Assembly: GCF_017591425.1 (NCBI RefSeq)
Contig: NW_024464918.1
Location: 21,232,001 to 21,296,000 of the forward strand
Origin: Ochotona curzoniae
Taxonomy: Eukaryota > Chordata > Mammalia > Lagomorpha > Ochotonidae
Direction: 5' to 3'
DNA: 64,000 nt
Position 1 is the stretch's first letter, and each line of letters starts with the position of its first letter. Shown here one piece after another: positions 23,395 to 34,080 of this stretch. The position numbers and the translations under genes are program-made. The notes below the pieces were generated by a model. That model was not told the DNA's origin. It ran no database searches and saw only the letters and a list, made by a program, of their open reading frames with translations.

Positions 23395-23722
23395 CAGCCT
23401 CATACATTGCTAAGAGGAGCACAAAAACAAGGCAGCCACTTTGGAAAAACAGATTGGGACCTGCTCAAAATACCAAGCAATGTCCCCATCCACATTGGAA
23501 TCTTCCTCAACACAGACCCAAGACATGAACACATGCGCACATCAAACACTGGACAGACACTCACAGCAGTGCTACTCTTGCTAACCACAAAGTAGCAACA
23601 ACCCGAAGCCCAGCCCGCTGGTGACTGAGTAAATAAACCGTGTGATATGCACATGGCAAACACTATTCAGCAATGAACAGGAGGGCCATGAGCCTGCAAA
23701 ATAGCATGCTAAGTGAAGAGCA
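23395..23722 (+). mobile_element. LINE-1 ORF2 tail fragment
   Basis: Degraded but ordered L1 landmarks: 'ccactttggaaaaacagattgggacctgctcaaaatacc', 'ggaatcttcctcaacacagacccaag', 'cagcagtgctactcttgctaaccacaaagtagcaacaacccgaagcc', 'actattcagcaatgaacag' and 'agcatgctaagtgaagag'. It encodes the end of reverse transcriptase ORF2 with many disruptions. Confidence 0.75.
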
Positions 23723-24682
23723 CCTGTCGGCAAGGCCGCATCGGGGCATCCCTGCAAGATCCAAGAGACCCCATGAGGAGAGGCTGAAGGTGCCATCATC
23801 CTGTGGGCCATGACACTCACAGCCGCCCTCTGCCCCCTCTGCCTCAAGCACCTGCTTCCTGCAGCAGCGCCCTTTCCAGCTATGTTGACACCTGGCCACC
23901 AAGGTCTGTTCTCCAACAGTCTAGCCATCTGCCTCTTCACTATCCCTTTATATCTAAACAGCACACAGATAGCCCATGATACTTTTTTGATTGGCATGAT
24001 TGAAAGATATTCCCCATGCTTCACTCCATGATATCTGAAAACTCAAGCAGGTCCTTACATCTATGTTGCCTAACAATGAGTTGCAACAATGAAGCTTCCA
24101 TTTGTGGAACCAGCTGCCTCACTCCCTTGTCTCAATGGAGCCTACTAGTAGTTGCCAGGGTTCCAAAGGCACTTTCATTCTACAAAAGAAGAGTAAAGTT
24201 ACAGTGCATAGGATGTTTGTCAAAAGCCCCACAAGTAGCAAAAAAACCCATCAACATCTCCCATGTCCCCAACGCTCACTCCAAGTCATCTGTCCCTCTC
24301 GGTGAGCAACTGGTGCACCCAGCCCAGCCAGCATCTCTTTCTCTTGGTAAGATCCACCTGCCTCAAACAAACTTCACCTGAGCCTTGCATTCCACAGGAA
24401 CTTGTTACTTGTAAAATGGTCAAGTGTGGGAATTAAGAAGGAGGAATTGGTAAGTTCACAAAGAACTAGAGGCCAACGTGTGGGGGGGGGGGGCCCTTCA
24501 GCTGGCTCCTCTGCCCATGGTGAAACGCACAACCTGGGTGTTCCCACTTGGAGGCCATGGATTCCCAGCCAGTAGGGTTCCCTGCACAGACTTCACACAT
24601 CCCCTCCATCTGACACACGGCTGACCAGCCAGAGGAGGGATCATGGTATCTAAGGAGCACAGGGTTGAGAGCCTCACGGTGT
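23723..24682. other. Unique non-coding sequence with G12 run
   Basis: No repeat recognised. A run of 12 G residues occupies 24482-24493. Confidence 0.4.
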
Positions 24683-24836
24683 GAGCTCCAAACCAGCCTC
24701 TCAGGCGGTTACTTAATCTTGCTGCATTTCCATAAAAAGAGATCAAGCTTAAAGCTTCTGTGAGGAACAAATTAGCCAATGCTTTTAAACCCTTGGCAAA
24801 TACCACACAGTCAATAAATGCCAGCTACTGGTGTCA
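24683..24836 (+). mobile_element. MIR (tRNA-core SINE)
   Basis: 'gttacttaatcttgctgcatttccataaaaagagatc', 'gcttctgtgaggaacaaattagccaatgcttttaaacccttggcaaataccacacagtcaataaatgccagcta' follow the sense MIR consensus to its 3' end. An ancient mammalian element, no longer mobile. Confidence 0.8.
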
Positions 24837-25424
24837 ACCTAACATGCTCGTGTGAGGAGTAACAAACAGGCAGACAGGAGAAAAGGCTGGCACGACCGAC
24901 AAAGCCATGCAAAGCACAAGAGAGCTGTGAGGCTCGAACTCACAGGACATGTGCCTTATCCCGCCAACTACATGCCAACAGTGGCCAAAGGCAAGGCAAG
25001 ACGAAACCTTCTCAAGTTTGGAAAACTTGTTGGCATCACCATCTCCTTATCCAGGCAACATGTGGACTTCTTTCCAAATCCATGGTTCTTCTCCTAGATC
25101 CTCCCAGTCCATGCATTTTAATCATTCAGTGTTGTTCCCAGTCACAAGCTGTCCAGTGGACTTGCTAGGAAAGAGAACCGAGTGGGTGTCCCCAGCACAC
25201 AACGTCCTGGAGCTGTCCACAATGAAGCAAGACACGAAGGCTGAGCAACTTGGCAGGTCTCTCACTGCCGGAAAGGAGCCCCATCGTCATCGCCGGAACA
25301 GCCCCAAAGTGGGCATGGCTTGTTCCCTGATCAGCACCTGGCCCTGCAACTGTCCAGGAACAGTCGGATCCAGGACACTGAGGTACAAGAGAAGATTCAG
25401 TCAGTGCTCTTCAGGTTAAGAAGG
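24837..25424. other. Unique non-coding sequence
   Basis: Overlapping open frames on the plus strand (24852-25097, 24949-25419) carry no recognisable domain. Confidence 0.35.
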
Positions 25425-25669
25425 AAACGCTGGATCTTGATCCCACTTGCTGCTTTGTTGTCAGAGCCGCCTGCATGTCATGCAGGTGTCAGTCCAAGTC
25501 CTGGCCGTTTCAGTTTCAATCTAACTCAGTGCTAATGCACTTGAGGAAGCAGCAGAGGCTAGCCCAAAAGCTTCGACCCTGCCCTCAGTGCAGGAGATCC
25601 AGAGAAAGCTCCTGGACTTGGCCCAGCCCTGGCTGTGGTAGTCATTAAGGAGTGTACTTGCAAAAGATT

Positions 25670-25704
<35 letters not shown>

Positions 25705-25755
25705 GCAACTCTGACATTCAAAACAAATCTTTCTCAAAAAAAAGATCTTTCTATA
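25425..25755 (+). mobile_element. C repeat with expanded CT/CA tail
   Basis: Diverged sense copy: 'ggtgtcagtccaagtcctggccg', 'ttgaggaagcagcagaggctagccc', 'gaaagctcctggacttggcccagccctggctgtggtagtcatt' and then a microsatellite grown from the native CT-rich region. Confidence 0.8.
25670..25704. repeat. (CT)n(CA)n compound microsatellite
   Basis: About ten CT units (25671-25689) followed by about eight CA units, inside the tail of the C repeat at 25425-25755. Confidence 0.9.
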
Positions 25756-28570
25756 AAATTTAAAAACACCATGCTAAATCACTGGAATCCATATACCCAA
25801 AAAGAGACTAGGCGAGCAGAATACCCTGTTAGCATGTGTCCTGTTTGTTAGGCTGGCTGTGGACATGAGCTGGGTGGAGGATGACATGAACCCTGTACAC
25901 AGCCAGCCCGTGTGTCACTCGGCCCTCGGAGTCCCAGCAGTGACTGGTGTCAGCTCTCTGCGAATGGACCCCTGCAGTTGCCTTCTGCTGTCCTGTGTGC
26001 CCTGCTCCACTTCTGGGCTCTTTCAGACTTGTGACTATTGTAAATGTTACATTTTAAGCCCAATCCAACCAGAACCTTCATGATTTCAAAGAGCCTGGTT
26101 GAAAGAAAGAATAAAAAGCCAAAGGCCAGGCTGGAAGGCTGTAAGATTGTTTAAAAAGTATCCTTTTTTTGTTGAAAATTGCTGTCATTTTATAATGCTG
26201 TGATCCATCTCTAAGACATGTCTAGCACAAAGTTGATAAAAACACAAATGCTGTACAGATGATCACAAAGCAGTCACACGGGCTGCGGAGGGGGATTTCC
26301 AGGAGGGATCCTCAAATATTCGAGAAGAGAATGTGCTATGGGAAACTGGGCATGGGTTTCAAAACTTGCTTGCACCAAAATTGACTGACTTTTTCATTGC
26401 AGTTCCCCAGGAGCTCTCTGAAGGACATTTACATAAATGTAGAACAGAGGCAATCCACAATTCTTCCCAGCTCTTTCTCTCTTCACCAGCCACATTAGAA
26501 GAAGCGTGGTGTTATTTGCTAATTTCTTCAAGCAGCCACTGAATGCCCATCATTTTGCTCTGAACCTAGTGCAGGGACCTGGGGAAAAGACCAACCAGTT
26601 TAGGCAAGGGAAGGACAGAGCAAAGGGAAGTGCTGCTTGGGAATCCTGTTACAGATTCAGCTGCTCCTTCTGAGAGCGGCTTTTCAAGGAAGCTCACCCA
26701 TGTGAGTACAGTCACAGGCACAGCATCCTGCCTGGACGCATGGCTGAACAAGTGCAGAAAAGAAAATCAGAAAGCTGACTAGGACACCAAGCACAGAGTT
26801 ATCAGGGTGCAGCCTTCAGAGGTGACACAGGTGCCCAACTACTTAGTTGTGATGTCAGAAGCACCAGAAGGAGCCCCGTGTTCCTCAGTACCCCTTTCTT
26901 GTCTCTGATGCAAGGTTTGAAATCTTTTGAACTACAACACGTACTTTCAATGCACTGCTAGACCTGGGAGGTGCAGAGCAGTGATGTATCTAAACACACA
27001 GGAATGCAGACGAAAGATGCTGCATGGCCGAGTGGTGACAGGAAATGCAGGAAGCCAAAAAGGGACTGGAAAGGAGCAAAACTGAGGGGCAGGAAAAGAG
27101 TGCATTCCTTTATGCTTTTATAATGTAAACTGAGTTTTGATTTACACCTAGGGAAATGCACAGATTTTCAGAACTACAGTCTGGCTTCTTTAGGACTTCA
27201 GACACTTGCAGAGTCCTGCCCACACCGCTCCAGGGTCACAGAGCATCTGCAGCCTCTCAGTGGACCCCCATCAACCAGCCCCGTGTAACTCGGCCCTCGC
27301 AGCCCCAGCCAGGTACTGTCCAGGACAGGCACAGGTACTGTCCATGAGCTTCAGTTGCCAGAATTCCTGGACTCCAAGGTCAATTCTGACTTTATTTTGT
27401 TAGTGAGATTTAAATTCAAACTTGAGGAGGAAGGAGAGAAGGAAAATCAGGTCACCCATGATGCAAAGAAGGATGAGCAAATGCAGGGAGTAGAACAGCG
27501 TCTACAATCTTGGGAAGGGCATGATCCAACGTGAATCATAAGGGGAACAAGGGGGTTCTCTCGCAGACAGCTCCTGTGATCCATCCAAGCACTGTGTTAT
27601 TGTGAGCAGATTCTACAGGGTCTGGAATACTTACTGGAACTCCTGAGAGTGTTGCTAAGCTTTTCAGAAAATGTCATTGTTTCTGGGAAGACTAAGAACA
27701 TACAGGAATGAATCCTACCTCCTAGCCAAGTGTCTGTTTCCAAGAGACCTTATTTGGTAGGAGAGGAATCCAATAGGTGCTGACTGTTGGTTCCAGCTCT
27801 GCCATGGAGGACAGGATCCACACTGGGGCATATCTCTTGGGACACACCCAGTTTTAGGTACTTGGAGGAAGGGGGGACACAGACTAGTTTTCTGGTCAGC
27901 TTTGAATATTCAGATCTATACAAGATAAATGAACTCTCCAAGGTTTTGGGTAAGACAGATCAACTCACTGGCTAGACGTTCGCCATATCCCAACACATTC
28001 ATCGTCCGTCAAAGTCAAATTTACTTTCTTAAAAAAAAATTAGTGGGTTTGGATTCTTAATAACTAACTTGATCATTGAAGGAAGAAACAAGAGGTTATG
28101 AAATGATGCATGCTACTCTGTTAAGCTTTGCTGCCCCAACACATGGCTCATACTTAAGAGACCTGAAACGGAGTTCTCTGGCATGAGAATGTTTTCCTTG
28201 AATATATCAACCATTCTCAAAGAAAACAGACTTCCAGAGCATAAATAAACTGTCAAGAAAAATACATAATCTTCACAAAATTTAAATGCATCACAATGAA
28301 CCCCATATGCACACACACCCATCTTTGGAATCCCTGAAACAGCCACCCACTGACACAGAGATACGGGAGTGAGTGCCACCTTCACAGCTTCTGGCATGTA
28401 CATACAGCTCCTACTTACACAGCTCGTCATGCCCATGATCAAGTGCATGGGCAGTGACAGATAAACACAAAAATAGCTGCTGTTACTACTCACCCACCCT
28501 GGAGCACTCCTGCAGGGACTCCAACGGCGCGTTCAGACAAAACCGCCATGACCAGCCATGTGCCCGGGGT
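25756..28570. other. Unique non-coding sequence, 2.8 kb
   Basis: The longest stretch in the first half of the window in which I recognise no transposable element. Only short frames, several open on both strands at once. No exon supported. Confidence 0.4.
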
Positions 28571-29169
28571 CCACACAACCACATTATTTTTTTAATTCTT
28601 AATTTTATAATACAATTCCATAGAGTCTAGGACTTCCCCATCCTCCTCCCAAACTCCCACATCCTGACTGATTTTCCCCATATTATTACAATAGTATAGT
28701 CCTTCACAAGTAATCATAAGGCCATCAGACTGCTATTTAAGTGTGCCCCAACATTGCTGGTACAATGTCAGACAGTTCAGCATCCCATTGTCTAGATGTG
28801 TTCAGCAGTTTGATTGGGAGTCCACCTTTGATTTGGGAGTAGGGATGCATACTGCATTGCATCTTCACATGTGAATATGATGGTCTCTATGCCATCACTA
28901 TACATCCTTAAATGAGAAGCCATGAGACAAAGTCAACAACAGGTATGAAGTTAAAACAAAAAATATATAGCACCATGGAGTTGAGAAATGTACCACTGAA
29001 TGACCAACGCATGAATGAAGAAAACACAAAAACCTCCTGGGTAAAATGATGCCACTGTGCAATCCAGGAGCCAGCCATGAATTCGACAAGAGAAAGAAAC
29101 CATTTGGAAGAAATGAAAATGAAATAACATCAAAACGCATGGGATGCAGCAATAAGAGTGTGGAAAGGG
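28571..29169 (-). mobile_element. LINE-1 3' UTR, antisense, left part
   Basis: Begins with a T-rich stretch (the reversed poly(A) tail, 28585-28610). The AT-rich body runs without break up to the SINE at 29170 and resumes at 29506, leading straight into antisense ORF2. I infer that it is the 3' UTR of the same L1 from this continuity; I have no consensus to align it to. Confidence 0.65.
29154..29169. repeat. Target-site duplication of the 29.17 kb SINE, left
   Basis: AAGAGTGTGGAAAGGG, matched by AAGAGTACAGAAAGGG at 29490-29505 (14 of 16 identical). Confidence 0.85.
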
Positions 29170-29489
29170 GGCCTGGCGTGATGGTGCAGTGGTTAAGGTC
29201 CTCACCTTGCACGCCTGGGATCCCATATGGGCGCCGGTTCTATCCCAGCAGCCCCGCTTCCCTTCCAGCTCCCTGCCTGTGGCCCGGGAAAGCAGTCGAG
29301 GACGGCCCAAAGCTTTGGGACCCTGCACCCACGTGGGAGACCCGGAAGAGGCTCCTGGCTTTGGACCAGCCTAGCATTGGCCTTTGCGCTCACTTGGGGA
29401 GTGAATCATCGGATGGAAGATCTTCCTCTCTGTCTCTCCTCTCTGTATATCCGCCTTTCCAATAAAAATAAAAATAAATCTTTAAAAAA
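29170..29489 (+). mobile_element. Lagomorph C repeat, young and full length
   Basis: Sense copy from 'ggcctggcgtgatggtgcagtgg' to 'aataaaaataaaaataaatcttt'. The RNA polymerase III promoter is well preserved: A-box-like TGGTGCAGTGG (29182-29192) and B box GGTTCTATCC (29236-29245). It is inserted into the 3' UTR of the antisense L1 and bounded by a 16-bp target duplication. It shares 'tatcccagcagccccgcttcccttccagctccctgcctgtggcccgggaaagcag' with the 18.27 kb copy, so both belong to one young subfamily. The frames overlapping it on both strands are not genes. Confidence 0.95.
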
Positions 29490-29505
29490 AAGAGTACAGA
29501 AAGGG
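29490..29505. repeat. Target-site duplication of the 29.17 kb SINE, right
   Basis: AAGAGTACAGAAAGGG, see 29154-29169. Confidence 0.85.
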
Positions 29506-30490
29506 TTACTGAACTTACAATTTGCATGATGGTTTCCTTATATTACAGAGAACATACGATATTTGTCCTTTTGGGATTGACTTATTTCACTGAGCATAAT
29601 GGTCTCTAGTTGGAACCATCTAGTTTCATTCTTTTTAATGGCTGAGTAATATTCCATAGAGTAGATGTACCACAGTATCTTTAACCTCTCCTCTTTGGAT
29701 GGGCAGATGGGTTGTTTCCATATCTTTGCTATTGTAGATTGTGCTGCTGTAAATACAGGATTACAGATCCGCATCTCATATACAGTTTTTATTTCCTTTG
29801 GATATAAGGAGTCCCCGGGATAACTGGGTCATGTGGCAGGTTTATTTACAGTTCTCCAAGCGCCCTCCATGCTGACTTCCACAGTGATTGTACTAAGCTA
29901 CACTCCCACCAGCACTCCGCGCATCCACACCAAGCAGGTGTTGTTAGTGGAGTACTGAATGTTAGGCCAACCTCACTGCAGTTAGGCGCACCTCGATCTT
30001 GTATTCATTTGCATCTCCCTGAAGGTTAGAGTCTGAGCACCTTTTCATATGTCTGTTAGCCATTTGCATCTGTTCTTTTGACAAACGTTTGTTCATTTCC
30101 TTTGCCCATTTCTTCGTTTTGCTGTCCCTGGGTTTCAGAAGCTCTTTGTTGATCCTGGATATTAACCCTTATCACTTGTTTAGTGTGCAAAGATTTTCTC
30201 CCATTCTGTTGGTTGCTTCTTCACTTTGTTTCCTTTGCTGTTCAGAAGCTTTTTAGTTTGATGTAGTCCCATTTGTTTATTTTGTCTTTGATTGCCTGTG
30301 CTTTTGGTGTCTTTTCCAAGAACTCTTTTTTCCCCAATCCTATATCTTGGAGAATGCTTCCTCTATTTTTCTTAAATAGTTGGATGGTTTCTGGGTGTAG
30401 CTTTAGGTTCTTGATCCATTTAGAGTTGATTTTTGTATAATGTGACAGGTGGTGGTCTTACTTCCTAATTCTGCAAGCTGCCATCCAATT
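29506..30490 (-). mobile_element. LINE-1 ORF2 C-terminus and start of 3' UTR, antisense
   Basis: Antisense L1MA-like sequence. The frame at 29538-29774 translates to the ORF2 end, with 'TIAKIWKQPICPS' and 'MEYYSAIKKNE' recognisable. Further upstream on the minus strand come '[19 protein letters not shown]', 'YIKLKSF' and 'GKGNEQTFVK', in the order expected of ORF2. The frame is broken by stops and indels. The element is 5'-truncated near 30490, so with 28571-29169 it forms one insertion of about 1.6 kb without the SINE. ORF2 encodes the L1 endonuclease/reverse transcriptase; only its C-terminal remnant is present. Confidence 0.9.
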
Positions 30491-30904
30491 GTCTCAAACC
30501 ACCACATTTATTTTACCAATAAAATAACAATACTGCCTCAGATGGTTTCTAAAACCTTTTCCAACACTGGAATTCAGTAACAAATGAAGAAAAATCACCG
30601 AATTCCAGGCTCAACCACAATTTGCTCCAATTCTTTTGACTGTGTCCTTGATCAGTAATATTCCCAATGACTCCATTAATTATTGTACTAACTATGGGGG
30701 TCATGTGGATTACTGTGCACTATCCTACCAAGCGTCCATTTCTAGCTAAGTTCAGAAAGGGGCTTGTCCAAGTGACTCTGTGACCCCTGTGACCATGGTC
30801 TTTCTTCTCACATTCTGGTCTTGATCCCTGTTTATTTCTAAATGGAAGTAAAGAGCGAGGCTACATGAGTCAGTACCTGGTGTTGCCTTCTTGAAAAATC
30901 TCTG
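30491..30904. other. Unique non-coding sequence
   Basis: AT-rich sequence without a recognised repeat. Confidence 0.35.
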
Positions 30905-31050
30905 CAAGTGTTTACCAAAAGCTTCCTACTTGGCAGACACTGCACCGAGAGCAGGAAAGAGACTGTGAGTAACAACTCAGTTGTTCAAAATATATTGTTA
31001 AGATGCTAAAGGAAGAACCATGCTAGGACATGGTGAGGGTTATGAGACTA
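30905..31050 (+). mobile_element. LINE-2 3' end fragment (probable)
   Basis: 'tgtttaccaaaagcttcctacttggcagacactgcaccgagagcaggaaagag' resembles the L2 'gcctactatgtgccaggcactgtgctaggcgctgg' block, and 'aagatgctaaaggaagaaccatgctagg' resembles the following region. Strongly decayed. Confidence 0.45.
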
Positions 31051-31103
31051 TAATAATAAGAAAAATCCTCTCCCCAAAGTTCCCTTCCAGTCTTGCGTCT
31101 TTC

Positions 31104-31135
31104 TATTTCTTTTCTTTTCTTTTCTTTTCCTTTTT
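31104..31135. repeat. (TTTTC)n simple repeat
   Basis: About five consecutive TTTTC units with flanking variants, just outside the LTR that begins at 31154. Confidence 0.9.
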
Positions 31136-31472
31136 TCTATTCTTTACTTTTCTTGTTGCAGGGTGTGAGTGAGATCATGCCACACAAGTCTGAGGCTTAT
31201 TAAGGAGTCTTTATTAACCAAGCTTGGTGATAGCAAGGCCCACTAGAAATAGCAGATCACAAATCCATATGGCAAACCAGTCAATCATAACCCAAAGAGG
31301 AACAAATGGTGAATGTTTGCAGCTTTGTGTTTCCAGGTTGTTCACTGCATGCCTCTTAGGATAACGTATATTGCTGGGGAAACTGGGACAGTCACCTTTC
31401 CCTGGCTTCTCTGCCCACATTCCATTACTGCTAGGCCTCACCTCTCCTGGAACTTTGGAAAGTACAAAAATT

Positions 31473-31488
31473 AGAAATACAAAACATC
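31473..31488. repeat. Target-site duplication of the 31.49 kb SINE, left
   Basis: AGAAATACAAAACATC, matched by AGAAATACAAAGCATC at 31834-31849 (15 of 16 identical). Confidence 0.9.
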
Positions 31489-31833
31489 GGGCCCAGTGCA
31501 GTAGCCTAGCACCTAAAAATCCTCATCTTATGCAAGCCGGGATCCCATATGGGCATTGGTTCATGTCCCAATGTCCCCACTTCCCATCCAGTTCCCTGAC
31601 TGTGGTCTGGGAAAGCAGTTGAGGACGGCCCAAAGCCTTGGGGCCCTGCATCCACATGGAAGACCTGGAAGAAGCTCCAGGCTCCTGGCTTTGAATTGGC
31701 TCAGCTCTGGCCAGTGTAGCCGCTTAGGGAGTGAATCACCAAACAGAAGATCTTACTCTCTGTCTCTCCTCCTCTCTGTATATCTGACTTTCCAATAAAA
31801 ATAAATAAATCTTAAAAAAAAAAAAAGAAAGGA
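31489..31833 (+). mobile_element. Lagomorph C repeat, full length
   Basis: Sense copy from 'gggcccagtgcagtagcctagc' to a poly(A) run ending 'aaaaaaaaaaaagaaagga'. It includes 'gggatcccatatgggcattggttcatgtccc' (B-box region) and 'gaggacggcccaaagccttggggccctgcatcc'. A near-perfect 16-bp duplication flanks it. It sits inside the LTR 31154-32221 and is therefore younger than it. Confidence 0.95.
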
Positions 31834-31849
31834 AGAAATACAAAGCATC
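31834..31849. repeat. Target-site duplication of the 31.49 kb SINE, right
   Basis: AGAAATACAAAGCATC, see 31473-31488. Confidence 0.9.
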
Positions 31850-32221
31850 TTAGCATTGCTAATTTTACTGTCCTGCCCAAGCAGTGAACAGAGGTGAGGA
31901 ATACAGACACACAGGGACCGTGCTCAGGGAACACCTGTCCTCAATGTATCCGTAGAAAGCCACAGAACAAGCTGGTTCTAGGGAGACCAAGAGCCTGAGT
32001 GCCATAGCAACAGAAACACAGGACTAAGAGAGTGAGCCCCTCCTTATCATGGGCCTTTACAGGGGCTCGTGAGGGGAGTGGTCACAGTGCAGTACCACCC
32101 CTTCTCAGGCTCCAGGTGATGATAGGTGAGAGCCACAGGTGGGCAGGAGGAAATGCCCAGGTGGTGGTGGGGGCGTGGCTTCCAAGCTTGTGACCCTGAA
32201 CTAGCTGACCACCCCACTACA

Positions 32222-32296
32222 TTCCTTTTCTTTTTCTCCTCTATTCTTTTTCTCTTTATTTTCCTCCTCTACCTCCTCCTTCTCTTCTTCTTTTTT
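32222..32296. repeat. Pyrimidine-rich low-complexity tract
   Basis: TTTTC, CTCCT and TTCTCTTCTT words without a fixed period, between the LTR and the next SINE. Confidence 0.8.
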
Positions 32297-32577
32297 TAAA
32301 AGATTTAAATACTTATTTGAAGAGAGAATTTAGAGAGAGGAGGAGAGAGAGAGAGATCTGCTGAGTCACTCCCCAAATGGCCACAACAGCTGGAGCTGAA
32401 CCAATCCGAAGCCTGGAGCCAGGAGCCTCTGGGTCTCCCACGTAGGTGCAGCTACCCAAGGCCTGGAGCTGTCTGTCCTCTGCTGCTTTTCCAAGCTACA
32501 TCAGATATGGAGCAGCCAGGACAGGATACTGACATTGCAGGCGAAGGATTATTTATTTACACCATTGCACCAGCCCT
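32297..32577 (-). mobile_element. C repeat, antisense
   Basis: 'aaaagatttaaatacttatttgaagagagaatttagagagaggagg', 'gtcactccccaaatggccacaacagctggagctgaaccaatccgaagcc', 'gggtctcccacgtaggtgcag', ending 'ttacaccattgcaccagccc'. Confidence 0.9.
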
Positions 32578-32699
32578 ATTTATGCTGCTTAGTTTGTATC
32601 TGTGCACTGACCTTTGAGTAAACTCTAAACTTCCATCATCTATGCAAAGGGCTGACTCCATGGGGTCTCCATGCAGACACTATGCATTAGATTAAAAAA

Positions 32700-32960
32700 A
32701 AAAATTGAACCTCAGCTTGCCCAGCTTACCCCAGAAAAAAACATTCTGAATTTATCCACCCTTCCAACTTCCCAGAGAGCCAACTGACGCCATCATTGAC
32801 TCAAGGACTCAAGACCCTGGCTGAAGCCAGGAATGCATTCCAAGTCTCTTACTTGGGTGTCAGGGATCTAAGCACTTGAGTCATCTTCCGTGGCTTTTCT
32901 GGAAGTATTAGCAGGGATGGGAAGGAGACAGGCATCTAATTGCTGGGATAAACATACACA
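32700..32960 (-). mobile_element. C repeat, old fragment, antisense
   Basis: 'accctggctgaagccaggaatgcattccaagtctcttacttgggtgtcagggatctaagcacttgagtcatcttcc' is a decayed antisense C-repeat middle. The outer parts are barely recognisable. Confidence 0.5.
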
Positions 32961-33011
32961 GTGCGGTTATCTCTTCTCTAATACAGAGAGAGTAAGAGCA
33001 CTTCTCAGTCG

Positions 33012-33306
33012 CACAGTGCTACTGTGGCGGCAGAGGACGCAAAACTTCTGCTTGTAGCAGCAGCATCCCATATGATTGTCAAGTTTAGTCCTGCCTGCTC
33101 CACTTCTGATCCAGCTCCCTGCTTATGACCTCAGAAAGCAGTGATGGATGGCCCAAGGCCTTAGGCTTCTGTACCCATGTAAGAAACCCAGAAGAAGCTC
33201 CCGGCTTCCAGACTCAAACAGGTCCAGCTTTGGTCATTGTGGCCATTTGGGGAATGGACCTCTCTCTCCATAACTGTGACTTTTAAGTAAATAAATCTTT
33301 AAAAAG
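33012..33306 (+). mobile_element. C repeat, sense
   Basis: 'cagcatcccatatgattgtcaagtttagtcctgcctgctccacttctgatccagctccctgcttatgacc', 'ggatggcccaaggccttaggc', 'ggtcattgtggccatttggggaatggacctctctctcc' and tail 'taagtaaataaatctttaaaaag'. Confidence 0.9.
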
Positions 33307-33899
33307 AAAAGATCACTCGTGTCAAGCAGATAGCCTGGTCTAGCAGTATGCAGGATGTCAGCATTTAACTGTTATCATTTATCATCTTGGTGGAGCCACT
33401 CAAGCATTTTAAACCTATTGATTTGTAAGAATCAAGGAAAGCAAGTCCTGAAGCGCCACACCAATTTCCCTGCCTTGCTTCCAGGTGTCACTTAGGGGAC
33501 TCCTTCCATCCTGGTCCGGATGCTTGGTCGTTTAAGCTCGGTCGTTTAGAATCCATTCCACCCTGACTTCAGAGCTCCTTACCAACTGCAATTTGACTTT
33601 TATGTACACAGTCGGCCACATCCTGCTGTGTGTGAGCGACTTTCTGGGAACAAGTCAGGCCCTCCTGAAATCTGCATCAGTCAACAGTAGCTCCATTGAT
33701 AACACATCTCTACAGAGCATTAAAGGGAACCTCTGCAGTTCGGGGCAGTTACCATCACATTTCATACCTATTCTCACAGACCTAATGCTTTGTGCATTTG
33801 GAAATGATAACATTACTCGATGCCATCAATAATCAGTACTGAGTTACAAAGAGTCCGTTTTCTGCAGACACAGAGCCAACTTGCTTATTTCACTAAAAT

Positions 33900-34080
33900 A
33901 AAATGTTAAGTAAACATTATTGTCCAGCAAAATTCTCAGTTGTTAATCAACAACTTACTATTTCTACAAAAAGATACACGTGAAAAGATAAGCCATGATA
34001 GGAAAGCCACGGTTTACAGCTCAGTTGGCCATTAATGCAACAAGCTCAGTGACTCATTTCCTGGTTGCAGTAAAACGGGC
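33900..34080. promoter_or_regulatory. Candidate regulatory element (FOX/HNF1-like motifs)
   Basis: GTAAACA (33910-33916, forkhead core) lies about 23 bp from GTTGTTAATCAACAAC (33939-33954), which has perfect 6-bp inverted arms and resembles the HNF1 half-site pair. A second GTTTAC occurs near 34013. The sequence is repeat-free. Motif evidence only. Confidence 0.25.

Larger units (their letters stand above)
31154..32221 (-). mobile_element. ERV LTR, antisense, interrupted by a C repeat
   Basis: On the minus strand the candidate runs from TGTAGTGGGG (32221) to CCCTGCAACA (31154). An AATAAAGACTC polyadenylation motif (reverse of TTTATT at 31210-31215) lies 56 bp from the end, nearly the same as in the 8347-8861 LTR, and the terminal sequence TGTTGC[A/G]G[G/A]GTG is shared. 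The flanks are pyrimidine-rich, so a target duplication cannot be judged. About 0.7 kb remains after removing the SINE at 31489-31833. The left end is better supported than the right. Confidence 0.5.

Noticed and set aside
29182..29245. tRNA-like gene with A and B boxes
   Set aside because: The polymerase III motifs belong to the C-repeat head; there is no cloverleaf acceptor stem or anticodon arm to support a functional tRNA.
29046..29529. Pro/Gly-rich frames of 100-139 codons on both strands
   Set aside because: They translate a young C repeat. The same peptide words (such as 'PASLPAPCLWPGKAVEDGPK') recur at 18.2-18.5 kb, confirming a repeat-derived artefact.
29538..29774. Possible reverse-transcriptase gene
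   Set aside because: Recognisable L1 ORF2 C-terminus, but only a truncated, frame-broken remnant without endonuclease or catalytic reverse-transcriptase core.
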